The notes under the pieces are model-generated. The model made no database searches. It was not told the DNA's origin and was given only the letters and a program-made list of their open reading frames with translations. The translations under genes were made by a program, and so were the position numbers. From an uncultured Bacteroides sp. (lineage in GTDB: Bacteria; Bacteroidota; Bacteroidia; Bacteroidales; Bacteroidaceae): a DNA stretch of 40,758 nt. This document shows positions 33,115-40,445 of this stretch, piece by piece; within the stretch, counting starts at the first letter, position 1; each line of letters starts with the position of its first letter. The stretch covers positions 1-40,758 of the forward strand of contig CANSEY010000034.1 in the NCBI GenBank assembly GCA_947646015.1, read 5' to 3'.

Positions 33115-33144
33115 TCTCAATGTAATCACATAAAGAACAATAAT

Positions 33145-33534
33145 ATGGATGTCGAAGTAAAAAATAAAGCAAACAGGAGGCACGTCGGACATAACCTGCA
33201 AAAGATCCGTGTTTATTTTGGTATGAAGCAGGAGGCTTTAGCGGCTGATCTTGGTGTAAATCAACAGGTCATTTCAAAGATTGAAAAACAGGAAGAAATC
33301 GAAGAAGGGCTTCTAAATCAAATAGCTTCTGTATTAGGGATATCTGCTGAGGTGATTAAGGATTTTGATGTTGAGAAGGCAATATATAATATCAATAACA
33401 TTAGAGATAACACCTTTGAACAAGGAGCTACATCAATAGCCCAGCAGTTCAATCCATTGGATAAAATCGTGGAATTGTATGAACGTCTGCTGCAAAGTGA
33501 GAGAGAGAAAATTGAATTATTAAAGAAAAGGTGA
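33145..33534 (+). CDS. XRE-family helix-turn-helix regulator (first of twins)
   Basis: A 129-residue protein. The Cro/C1-type helix-turn-helix occupies about residues 12-67 (NLQKIRVYFGMKQEALAADL, NQQVISKIEKQEEIEEGLL). The C-terminal 50 residues include a helix rich in Leu, Glu and Lys (DKIVELYERLLQSEREKIELLKK), probably a dimerising coiled coil. An in-frame TTG at 33112 is inside the promoter, so the ATG at 33145 is used. A paralogue follows 43 bases later, probably in one operon. It is divergent from susC pair 2, so a regulatory link is possible but not shown. Confidence 0.85.
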   Translation: MDVEVKNKANRRHVGHNLQKIRVYFGMKQEALAADLGVNQQVISKIEKQEEIEEGLLNQIASVLGISAEVIKDFDVEKAIYNINNIRDNTFEQGATSIAQQFNPLDKIVELYERLLQSEREKIELLKKR

Positions 33535-33577
33535 TTATTATTAGTTGATTAACTAATTTAACTAAGAAATAAATATT

Positions 33578-33988
33578 ATGGAAACAGAAACTTATACAAA
33601 CAGTTCACATTTGGGGCGTAAAATAGAAAGAATACGCCGTCTTCGTGGTATGACTCAAACAGATTTGGGCGAGTTGTTAGGGGTGACAAAACAGGCTATT
33701 TCCAAAATGGAACAAGCGGAAAAGATAGATGATGAGAAGTTAAAACAAGTGGCTACTGCATTGGGGGTTACAGAAGAAGGCTTAAAGAAATTTACAGAAG
33801 AAACTGTATTATACTATACAAGCAATTTCTATGAGAACTGCCATGTAAGCGCATCTAATATAGGACCTATTACTCATGTGGAAAATCTCAACCATTTTTC
33901 AATGGACCAAGCTGTGAAACTATTTGAGGAGTTACTTAAAATCGAAAGAGATAAATATGATAAGGGAAAAGAGGAAAGCGCTAAATAA
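33578..33988 (+). CDS. XRE-family helix-turn-helix regulator (second of twins)
   Basis: A 136-residue paralogue of the preceding gene with the same layout. The helix-turn-helix is at about 11-66 (RKIERIRRLRGMTQTDLGEL, TKQAISKMEQAEKIDDEKL), followed by a linker with polar repeats (YENCHVSASNIGPITHVEN) and a charged C-terminal helix (AVKLFEELLKIERDKYDKGK). A tandem duplication is likely, followed by divergence of the middle segment. A perfect 16-bp hairpin downstream (34037-34086) probably ends the transcript. Confidence 0.85.
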   Translation: METETYTNSSHLGRKIERIRRLRGMTQTDLGELLGVTKQAISKMEQAEKIDDEKLKQVATALGVTEEGLKKFTEETVLYYTSNFYENCHVSASNIGPITHVENLNHFSMDQAVKLFEELLKIERDKYDKGKEESAK

Positions 33989-34036
33989 TAATAGGTTTAT
34001 CCTTTTCCTTATTTAGGATTCTTAGAAATATATGAT

Positions 34037-34086
34037 AAAGCTCCATTTAGTTGTTCGGACATTGAAGAATAACTAAATGGAGCTTT
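34037..34086. terminator. Hairpin after the XRE twins
   Basis: Perfect 16-bp arms: AAAGCTCCATTTAGTT (34037-34052) and its complement at 34071-34086, followed by AATTTG. Confidence 0.8.
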
Positions 34087-34320
34087 AATTTGATAGATAT
34101 TGTAATAAGCAAATAATTGATAGAAGTCAGCAATTGAATTATTGCTTCTTGCCTATCATTTAAAATGGGTTGAATGATTCAATAATGGGCTAACCGATAC
34201 GCAAAAGAACTAAATCGTCCAAATATGAATTCAAATCATATAAATCTAAAAGTCGTTTATTGGATAAAGAATTCCTATACTAAATTTAGCTCTGGCTTGT
34301 GCAATAAATAATCTCTTTCA

Positions 34321-34436
34321 GTACATAAATTAATTCGTCCGCCTATAGCCGGACGCAAGTTTGCCTATAGCCGACGTTACGTTTGCCTATAGTCGGACGC
34401 AAAGTTGCCTATAGGCGGACGAATTAATTTATGCAC
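34321..34436. repeat. 22-bp-period CTATAG palindromic array (copy B)
   Basis: CTATAG occurs at 34343, 34365, 34387 and 34409, exactly 22 bp apart. CGCAAG (or CGCAAA) follows 11 bases after the first and third. Positions 34324-34348 are a perfect 25-bp inverted copy of 34409-34433, extending to 28 bp with one mismatch. It aligns with copy A at 4022-4111 (ATTCGT before the first unit, CGAA[CT]T after the last). Confidence 0.9.
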
Positions 34437-34684
34437 CCGCGGATATTATTTTTTATAGAGAAAATGTTTATTGTGTTCGTCTGCAATGATTGCAGTAACT
34501 CGAAAGTAGATTCAAGAAACATCAATAGAGTAAGTAACTCATAGTCACTTTATCCCATAATACTCTATTATACAAATGAATACAATGTACCTTCTTTTTT
34601 TGGGTATTATGTTCTCTCTCTGTATATTTGAATGTCGCAATCATGCTTTTCTATCTATGATATTGATTGGTGCATATAGTGCGA

Positions 34685-34758
34685 CAACTAACTCACATAA
34701 TGTGCAATAGCTACCGCACATGATATGGATTAGCTATCGCACATCATGTGAGTTAGCT
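34685..34758. repeat. 23-bp-period TAGCTA array with inverted arms
   Basis: Units begin at 34685, 34708, 34731 and 34754, exactly 23 bp apart. Units 2 and 3 agree at 18 of 23 bases, and unit 1 agrees with unit 2 at 15 of 23. CTAACTCACATAATGTGC (34688-34705) is an inverted copy of 34739-34756 with one mismatch. Confidence 0.8.
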
Positions 34759-34952
34759 TAAGGGCATAAATTATTTTATAGAATGACAATTTCAAATCAG
34801 CAGACTATGTGTCTGTTTACATTAAAAGAATAAGAAGATGCATTGTAACAGGCTGAACAGTTGAATGATAGATGAAAATATGATTTGCTGACGAAGTTTT
34901 ATTTTATTCATAGCTACATAGCAATAGGTCAAACGGTATGAAATTGGTTAGT

Positions 34953-34960
34953 TATCTTTG
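34953..34960 (+). promoter_or_regulatory. First of two TATCTTTG boxes upstream of abiH
   Basis: TAnnTTTG match 39 bases upstream of an identical second box. Confidence 0.4.
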
Positions 34961-34991
34961 GTCAATGAGACTAGCGAACTTTGAAAATTAT

Positions 34992-34999
34992 TATCTTTG
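34992..34999 (+). promoter_or_regulatory. -7 box TATCTTTG nearest to abiH
   Basis: TAnnTTTG match 72 bases upstream of the ATG at 35072. Confidence 0.5.
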
Positions 35000-35071
35000 T
35001 TACCTTATGTAATGATACAGTTTGGTCTAGAACAATAGATACTGTAATTTGTGACTGAAAATTTGATAATT

Positions 35072-36469
35072 ATGAACATTGGCGATAGTGATATTCTATA
35101 TTCTTTTGATAGAGCCCGTCTAATTGACAGAGCTTGCAATGGATTCATGAGAATAGACGGGCTTACCTTTAAACGAGCTAGAGATTATATGGACAAATAT
35201 AGTGCTCGTGATTATTTGATGCAATGTCCACTTGACCTTTCAACGAAAGAATTGGTCAGTGGGATGAAAGATTATTGCCTGCAGCGTAGAGCCGAAATGC
35301 TCGAACCTTATCGAAAAAAAAGATATTCAATTAATGGTGATCCCATACATCATCTTTATATTATAGGTAATGGATTTGACAGATATCATGGTGCTGATTC
35401 TACATATATGGATTTTCGCAGCTACCTATTAAAGCACAATGATTTTGTCGTGAAGATGTTCGAACTCTTCTTCGGTCCCCGATCTATGATGAATAATTTT
35501 GATGATTATAATGATTATCTTTTGTGCCTACAATACGGACGCAAATTGCCAGCTCCAAAGAACACTTGGGCTAAGGACTATTTATGGAAGGATTTTGAAA
35601 AATATCTTAGTGAACTGAACAGGGAACGTATTTTTGATTTTGTTGATGAGAATTTGCCGCGATTATACGAAGATGACGAGAATTTTAGTTATGCTGAATA
35701 TTTAGGTCCTATAGATATTGTTGCTGATGTTGTTTCTTCTTGTACCTTCGAAATACAATATCTGTTTCACCGATGGATTAATACAATACATTACAAGAAA
35801 GGATTTAGGAAGAATATGCTGTATCTTGATCCGAACGCTGCTTACCTGAATTTTAATTATACATTGTTTCTTGAAACAGAATATAATATTTCCCGGGAAC
35901 ATATTTTTTATATTCACGGCGATAGAAGGCAGAAGTTTGGCTCTTTGGTTTTAGGGCATAATGTAGAGGATAATGAAGTCGCTTTTGATGAGTGGGTTCA
36001 TAAACATAAAAATCGTCGGAGATATCGCCCGAATCTGAAGGATAAGAAGGGTAAATATTTTGCCAATGATAAGTTGGTCTATCTCGCTTTCTTTTTAAAG
36101 GATATGAAAAAAGGGAATTGGAAAAATCCAATAAGGTATTATGCTGTAGATCATATTGAGGAGCGTTTGGAAAATTATTATGCGAAGAACATAAAACATT
36201 CTAATGACATAATAGATCATAACTTGGGCTTTTTTGAATCACTGAATGATTTGAAAGAGATTACATTGCTTGGTCATTCGCTGGGTGATGTAGACTTTCC
36301 ATATTTTAAGGCAATTGTTGAAAATGTAAGAAATGTGGATGATCTGATTTGGAATTTTAGTTATTATAGTGATAATGATATTAAAAATATCAGAAGATTT
36401 TGCAGACATCTGAATATTCCCCAAGGAAAAAATGTCCGGCATTTTAAGATGTCTGATATAAAGCGGTAG
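35072..36469 (+). CDS. abiH: AbiH-family abortive infection protein with N-terminal extension
   Basis: A 465-residue protein. From residue 95 it matches the AbiH phage-resistance family: HLYIIGNGFDRYHG at about 94-107, the YMDFRSYL that follows it, AYLNFNYTLFLETEY, IFYIHGDRR, GSLVLGHNVED and LLGHSLGDVDFPYF near residue 410. In Lactococcus AbiH blocks phage multiplication by an unknown mechanism, and the GNGFD and GH motifs suggest a nucleotide-binding pocket. Most AbiH proteins begin at the GNGFD motif; here about 93 residues precede it, rich in Arg, Asp and Tyr (LTFKRARDYMDKYSARDYLM), of unknown fold. A GTG seven codons earlier is an alternative start. It lies next to twin XRE genes and repeat arrays in AT-rich DNA. 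Confidence 0.82.
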   Translation: MNIGDSDILYSFDRARLIDRACNGFMRIDGLTFKRARDYMDKYSARDYLMQCPLDLSTKELVSGMKDYCLQRRAEMLEPYRKKRYSINGDPIHHLYIIGNGFDRYHGADSTYMDFRSYLLKHNDFVVKMFELFFGPRSMMNNFDDYNDYLLCLQYGRKLPAPKNTWAKDYLWKDFEKYLSELNRERIFDFVDENLPRLYEDDENFSYAEYLGPIDIVADVVSSCTFEIQYLFHRWINTIHYKKGFRKNMLYLDPNAAYLNFNYTLFLETEYNISREHIFYIHGDRRQKFGSLVLGHNVEDNEVAFDEWVHKHKNRRRYRPNLKDKKGKYFANDKLVYLAFFLKDMKKGNWKNPIRYYAVDHIEERLENYYAKNIKHSNDIIDHNLGFFESLNDLKEITLLGHSLGDVDFPYFKAIVENVRNVDDLIWNFSYYSDNDIKNIRRFCRHLNIPQGKNVRHFKMSDIKR

Positions 36470-36656
36470 CCGGACTCACACCATTCGCATACCTTTAATT
36501 CTAAACGATCTGTTTGGCGGTATGTGACTAGTTAATGCTGCTATTATGCAGTGTTCTATTGTATAGGTGTGTACGCTTTCTGCCTTGAGCAGAGTTTCTA
36601 AAACCAGAATCGCTAGTAGGTCTTTAAGATTCGAATGTGATTTGTTTAATGGTTAT

Positions 36657-36684
36657 GAGGGCAGGCACAAGCTTGCCCTCTTTT
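36657..36684 (+). terminator. Terminator downstream of abiH
   Basis: GAGGGCA (36657-36663) pairs with TGCCCTC (36674-36680), followed by TTTT. It is 188 bases after the abiH stop, and nothing recognisable lies between. Confidence 0.75.
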
Positions 36685-36699
36685 CAAAATTGAAGGATA

Positions 36700-37068
36700 T
36701 CACAATCCTCTTTTTTTATTTGAATAAATAATAATAATTGCTTGCGGCAAAAAGAGCCAGAAACCGGAGGCAGGTTCAATAATACAACCGATTATGGTAA
36801 GCAGTAAAATAGAGTAACCTAAAAATACGGGTGCCGGTTTTTGTTCTTTTCTGATATAATATTGAAGCGTTTGCCCCAAAAGGATAAGTATTACTCCACA
36901 GATCAAGAACCAAAAGGCGAAACCTTGACTATAATTCTCTCCAATAGAATTTACTAACCCATTTCTGAGCATTTCCGAAAAAGCATCTTTTCCGATAAAT
37001 AGTGCATAAATCGTATGAATGATTCCTGTCGCTGTTAAAAATGTCCCACTATATTTCCAAAGTTTCAT
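36700..37068 (-). CDS. Small integral membrane protein (DUF6463-like)
   Basis: A 122-residue protein with four hydrophobic segments (about 8-26, 50-68, 80-95, 98-116). The first is YSGTFLTATGIIHTIYALFIG, and FWFLICGVILILLGQTLQYYI follows. The GIIHTIYA and AFWFLICGVILI elements resemble the DUF6463 family of Firmicutes and Bacteroidota, whose role is unknown. It would sit in the inner membrane. It has its own promoter (37101-37108) and follows an AraC gene on the same strand, which may regulate it. Confidence 0.75.
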   Translation of the reverse strand: MKLWKYSGTFLTATGIIHTIYALFIGKDAFSEMLRNGLVNSIGENYSQGFAFWFLICGVILILLGQTLQYYIRKEQKPAPVFLGYSILLLTIIGCIIEPASGFWLFLPQAIIIIYSNKKRGL

Positions 37069-37100
37069 GTTCTTACTGTTTATATACTTAGTTAATGCTG

Positions 37101-37108
37101 CAAATATA
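37101..37108 (-). promoter_or_regulatory. -7 box TATATTTG of the membrane protein gene
   Basis: TAnnTTTG match 33 bases upstream of the ATG at 37068. Confidence 0.55.
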
Positions 37109-37149
37109 AAGGATAGTAAGACACGGGTATTGGATGAATCCGACTTTTT

Positions 37150-37950
37150 TTATTTTGTATAAATGATAGTAGTCTCATTATCGAGTGGCAATGATAAAAA
37201 GAAATTTGGAGTACTACCTGATAACTTTTTCACTTCTTTTGATAAATGAGACGCATCATAATATCCGGCTTTTACTGCTACTGATAAAAGGTTGTCGAAT
37301 GATTCGTTCCTCAATATTTTAATCGCATTCTTGAATTTTACTATACTATTATATTTTTGAGGAGTGAAACCTGTATGTAACTTGAATTTTCGTTCAAAAT
37401 GTCGCTGGCAAAGATTAACTTCGTTCATTAAATGGCTTATGGATATCTTGCCTTTATGCGCATTTATTTGATTCACAGCATATGCGATTTGTGCATCCAT
37501 TGTATGGCTGCTTTTATATAGGTGTTCTTTCAGATAGCGTTCTATTAAATTAATCTTGCACTGAATACCCTGTTCTTCGAATAACCTTTCAGCAAAAGAA
37601 TCGCTGAAAATAGTATCTAAGTCGCTTACACTTAATCTTATATTTGTAAATTCACTTAGAGAAATTTTTATAAAACGGGATAACCCGCATGGACGAAAGC
37701 GAACTCCAAATGTATTGATAGTACCTGATGATGTTATTAATGTCGAACAGACGTTCATGGGACCAATAAAATAAGAATGATAAGGTTGCATCATAATGCC
37801 ATGATTAACAGTGGTTTCTAATATGAACATAAAGTCCGTACATCCATCTGTAGATAATTTTATTTGCATACCTTGTTCTGTTTGGCCTTTGAATTCCCAA
37901 TATCTATCAACATAAGGAGCAAGTATATGGCATGGTAAGTATTCTTTGTA
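37150..37950 (-). CDS. AraC-family transcription regulator
   Basis: A 266-residue regulator. The N-terminal half (about 1-130: YKEYLPCHILAPYVDRYWEF, CGLSRFIKISLSEF) is the sensory domain common in Bacteroidota AraC proteins (DUF6597-like). The C-terminal AraC helix-turn-helix pair covers about 165-260 (ISISHLMNEVNLCQRHFERKFKLHTGFTPQKY, LLSVAVKAGYYDASHLSKEVKKLSG). An ATG six codons upstream (37968) is also in frame. The 5' end overlaps the TPR gene by 44 bases, so translation may be coupled. The membrane protein downstream is a candidate target. Confidence 0.85.
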   Translation of the reverse strand, partial: YKEYLPCHILAPYVDRYWEFKGQTEQGMQIKLSTDGCTDFMFILETTVNHGIMMQPYHSYFIGPMNVCSTLITSSGTINTFGVRFRPCGLSRFIKISLSEFTNIRLSVSDLDTIFSDSFAERLFEEQGIQCKINLIERYLKEHLYKSSHTMDAQIAYAVNQINAHKGKISISHLMNEVNLCQRHFERKFKLHTGFTPQKYNSIVKFKNAIKILRNESFDNLLSVAVKAGYYDASHLSKEVKKLSGSTPNFFLSLPLDNETTIIYTK

Positions 37951-38503
37951 CATATTTAGAAAGGGCATTTGTTATTTCTATAAATCTCTCAAAATCCTTT
38001 TTACTTCCTAATAAGTCTACATTGTATTCTTTTTTGGCTATTCCTCTATTGAAATATGCATTTGCATAATTGGGATCAAGCTTAATGGCTTTATTGTAAT
38101 ATTTGATAGCTTGACAATACTTCTTCATTGCCCTTAAAACAGATCCTTTTATAGTATAAGCGTTTGCTAGATAATCAGGATTTTGATTAATAACTCTATC
38201 ATAATCTTCTATTGCTTTTGTATATTCTTTCTTGCCAATTAAGGCAAAGGCTCTATTGAAGTAAGCTAATGTGTAATTTTGATTAATTTCAATAGCTTTG
38301 TTATAATCAATGATTGCATTGTCATAATCTTTTTGCTCATATCTTGCATTTCCCCTCCAAATGTATAATTCGGCAATTGCATCTTTCTCTGCTATCGCAC
38401 TCATATCCTCTTCTGAAAGTAATTCAATGATTTCTTTAAACTTTTCCTTACTAAAAAGATCTTCAATTTCTTTAAAAATCTCATTTGTATTTATTATTTT
38501 CAT
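37907..38503 (-). CDS. TPR-repeat protein
   Basis: A 198-residue soluble protein with about four tetratricopeptide repeats after a short N-terminal region: AELYIWRGNARYEQKDYDNAI, TLAYFNRAFALIGKKEYTKAI, ANAYTIKGSVLRAMKKYCQAI and ANAYFNRGIAKKEY. TPR domains mediate protein-protein contacts. An ATG nine codons upstream (38530) is possible. The last 12 codons are read from the AraC gene's 5' region in another frame and do not look TPR-like, so the original end may have been lost at a junction. It lies 108 bases after the radical SAM gene on the same strand; involvement in the peptide locus is possible but unproven. Confidence 0.82.
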   Translation of the reverse strand: MKIINTNEIFKEIEDLFSKEKFKEIIELLSEEDMSAIAEKDAIAELYIWRGNARYEQKDYDNAIIDYNKAIEINQNYTLAYFNRAFALIGKKEYTKAIEDYDRVINQNPDYLANAYTIKGSVLRAMKKYCQAIKYYNKAIKLDPNYANAYFNRGIAKKEYNVDLLGSKKDFERFIEITNALSKYVQRILTMPYTCSLC

Positions 38504-38610
38504 TGTAATATTGGGGAAGTAATTAAACAATATGCTTTTTCACAGTATTTAAATGGTACAAAATAAACTATTTAAAATACGTTTTTTATATAGCTCAATA
38601 AGCAAAATGA

Positions 38611-40080
38611 TTAGATTTTATTTTTCCATTCAATTACTAATTCTTTGTTTATTTTTGCAATGTTACAAAAATACTCATTAACAGCCAGTGGATCTCCCAA
38701 AGGACTCTCATTGGCATTTCTTACCATACACATGGTGCAGTATTCTTTATCGGTACAGTGAATGCATTTAGGGAAATCACATTTGCGTAAATCTCTTAAA
38801 AACCGCACCTTTTCAGAATTTTCCCAAATATTGTAAAGAGGACTTTTTTTTATATTTCCAACAATATAATCTTGCCAGCCAGCACACGGATATACATTGC
38901 CATTTTCAGCTATACAAATAGATGAATTGCAAACGCTACAAACAAAATCATTAGGCTCTATGTGTTTTTTCTTTTCAGCTTCAACTTCCAATTGCTCCAA
39001 GTAATTTGCATTATTAGTAGCTTTGCTGTAGATCAAGTCTTTTACTTCCTCAATAGATAGGCGGCAATTCAAGTTATTTATTGTATGATTATATCTTGCT
39101 ATGATGACATAATCATCTCCAACTTGAATTTTATGATTCTCTGCCCATTTTACAACATCGTCATAACAATCTTTATTTTGTTTCATTATTGGACAACTTA
39201 TTTGCAGAGGGATATCATTTTCAATTAGTTTTAAAATTGCATTTTTTGTTTTTTCGAAACTACCTTTCATTTGGGTTATCTCATCGTGAATTTTGGGATT
39301 CATAGAATATAATGAGACTTGAATACCTAAAAGAGGATTTGCTTTCATCTCTTTGAGAATATCATCATTAAGTAATGTTAAATTACTGAGGACATTTACT
39401 GAAAAATCATATTCCCTACATTTTCTAATGAAATCGCAAAAATTTTTATGCAACATTGGTTCACCGCCACTTAGGGTTAGGTGTAATAAATTCATATCCT
39501 TGCATTGCTGCAGAATATCGTAAAATAGAGCAGGATCGATATTGTTTATCTTGTTTTCATGGGGAATATAACAATGTATGCATCTTTCATTACACTTACT
39601 TGTAATTTCTATGTGTATGTTCGTAAGTTGCGGTTTGCCGTTAAAATGTTCTTCTAAAAAATCTTGAGTAGATTTTCGGGGTTGTAAAATAGGCAGAGAT
39701 GTCTCCTTACTTTTATAAGTAGGCTCTGACATCTTATAAGAAAATCTCGTGTCTTTTTCTTCGCACTCTAGATCTGTTTCACCAGAGACAATAAACCCAT
39801 CTTGTTCAAGTAAGCAATAAAAGTCTCTAGCATCCTCTTTGATTGTATTAATATCAATACCTATGAATTGCTTGGCTATTTTTTCTGCAAGTTCATCAAG
39901 AGTTTGTGGCTTTCTATCTAAGACAGAAAAGAAAACTGCCCCACTTTCTGATAGAATTTTGTCACCGATATGGTTTTTGTTATCATCGGTTCTTTTATAT
40001 CCGAAATTCCTATTGTCTGTTATATAACCAAAAGAATTATAGTTTCTGAATATGATATTAGATTTTCTCTTTAAAAACAT
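38611..40080 (-). CDS. Radical SAM/SPASM peptide maturase with PqqD-like RiPP-recognition domain
   Basis: A 489-residue enzyme. A PqqD-like RiPP-recognition segment covers about residues 38-97 (GDKILSESGAVFFSVLDRKP). The radical SAM core follows, with its iron-sulfur motif CNERCIHCY (C163, C167, C170) and SGGEP. The C-terminal SPASM domain has ten or so cysteines (CSVCNSSIC, CAGWQD, CDFPKCIHC, EYCTMC, FC) for auxiliary clusters. Such enzymes use S-adenosylmethionine radicals to crosslink or epimerise a precursor peptide. The frame opens at 40122, but that lies on the terminator hairpin, so the ATG at 40080 is preferred. The precursor is encoded directly upstream at 40142-40258. Confidence 0.9.
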   Translation of the reverse strand: MFLKRKSNIIFRNYNSFGYITDNRNFGYKRTDDNKNHIGDKILSESGAVFFSVLDRKPQTLDELAEKIAKQFIGIDINTIKEDARDFYCLLEQDGFIVSGETDLECEEKDTRFSYKMSEPTYKSKETSLPILQPRKSTQDFLEEHFNGKPQLTNIHIEITSKCNERCIHCYIPHENKINNIDPALFYDILQQCKDMNLLHLTLSGGEPMLHKNFCDFIRKCREYDFSVNVLSNLTLLNDDILKEMKANPLLGIQVSLYSMNPKIHDEITQMKGSFEKTKNAILKLIENDIPLQISCPIMKQNKDCYDDVVKWAENHKIQVGDDYVIIARYNHTINNLNCRLSIEEVKDLIYSKATNNANYLEQLEVEAEKKKHIEPNDFVCSVCNSSICIAENGNVYPCAGWQDYIVGNIKKSPLYNIWENSEKVRFLRDLRKCDFPKCIHCTDKEYCTMCMVRNANESPLGDPLAVNEYFCNIAKINKELVIEWKNKI

Positions 40081-40092
40081 AATATGTATTGT

Positions 40093-40131
40093 TAAAAAAT
40101 CAGGCGATGTGTGTTGTACCACCGCCTGATT
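40093..40131 (-). terminator. Hairpin with T-tract between precursor and maturase, probable attenuator
   Basis: On the minus strand AATCAGGCG pairs with CGCCTGATT, followed by TTTTT. It would stop most transcripts after the precursor, letting a minority continue into the maturase, a common way to make more precursor than enzyme. Confidence 0.75.
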
Positions 40132-40141
40132 AAGTTGTTAA

Positions 40142-40258
40142 TTAACGTCCACCTGGTTTGGGTGGATTACAAGGTCTTCCACTCGGCTTACTATTGGGAC
40201 GACATTCTGCCATCTGTACAGTACTTTGCGCCAAGATTTCAGGTTTTTTGTAAATCAT
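40142..40258 (-). CDS. RiPP precursor peptide, 38 residues
   Basis: A short gene directly upstream of the radical SAM maturase. The leader is MIYKKPEILAQSTVQMAE, with the (Y)KKPEIL element common in Bacteroidota RiPP leaders. The core that follows has two cysteines and reads as two similar modules: CRPNSKPSGR and, after one Pro, CNPPKPGGR, each C-x(3-4)-K-P-[SG]-G-R. The two Cys are candidates for thioether crosslinks. A perfect AGGAGG Shine-Dalgarno (rare in Bacteroides) precedes the ATG, the promoter box is at 40305, and a terminator-like hairpin follows the stop. No exporter or protease is visible in the window. I infer a ranthipeptide-like product. Confidence 0.8.
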   Translation of the reverse strand: MIYKKPEILAQSTVQMAECRPNSKPSGRPCNPPKPGGR

Positions 40259-40260
40259 AT

Positions 40261-40272
40261 AACCTCCTTTTT
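40261..40272 (-). promoter_or_regulatory. Unusually strong Shine-Dalgarno (AAAAAGGAGGTT)
   Basis: Full anti-16S match four bases before the ATG at 40258. Bacteroides genes seldom carry one, so high translation of the precursor is implied. Confidence 0.85.
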
Positions 40273-40304
40273 AAAAGTTATTACTTTTGTTGTTAAGTAC
40301 AACA

Positions 40305-40312
40305 CAAAGGTA
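40305..40312 (-). promoter_or_regulatory. -7 box TACCTTTG of the RiPP operon
   Basis: TAnnTTTG match 47 bases upstream of the precursor ATG. An inverted repeat GTTGT/ACAAC (40288-40302) sits at the predicted transcript start. Confidence 0.6.
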
Positions 40313-40445
40313 TAAAACCAAATCTATTTCCCAAAGCTTTATTACTTATTTTTTTACTTGTTAGAATACAGAGATTTGATGCGAAAATTAATTGTCGGAG
40401 AAAAATGTTTTTTATTTAAAACAATTACTTTTAACTTTGCTATTT

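Larger units (their letters stand above)
32815..33144. other. Divergent region: long susC leader and XRE promoter
   Basis: About 330 bases without a gene. It contains a perfect palindrome GTGGCGCCAC (32993-33002), an ACCGT/ACGGT inverted pair (32952-32967), an ATCAGT/ACTGAT hairpin near the predicted susC transcript start, and divergent -7 boxes at 33034 (minus) and 33107 (plus). Confidence 0.6.
33989..35071. other. 1-kb AT-rich gene-free gap with palindromic repeats
   Basis: No convincing gene on either strand. It holds the terminator hairpin at 34037, arrays at 34321 and 34685, and two TATCTTTG boxes near the AbiH start. The density of repeats suggests a mobile or regulatory role. Confidence 0.65.

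Noticed and set aside
34321-34770. CRISPR array
   Set aside because: The 22-23 bp units are contiguous, imperfect and palindromic, without unique spacers of 30 or more bases, and no cas genes are present.
36470-36656. tRNA or rRNA fragment after abiH (contains TCGCTAGTA, as in 16S rRNA)
   Set aside because: Only about ten bases match, and no cloverleaf or longer rRNA similarity is visible.
38546-38576. Another 22-23 bp array (TATTTAAA twice, 23 bp apart)
   Set aside because: Only two copies in very AT-rich DNA, which could occur by chance.
40081-40122. Longer maturase N-terminus starting at 40122
   Set aside because: That stretch forms the terminator-like hairpin and T-tract; the ATG at 40080 gives a cleaner start.
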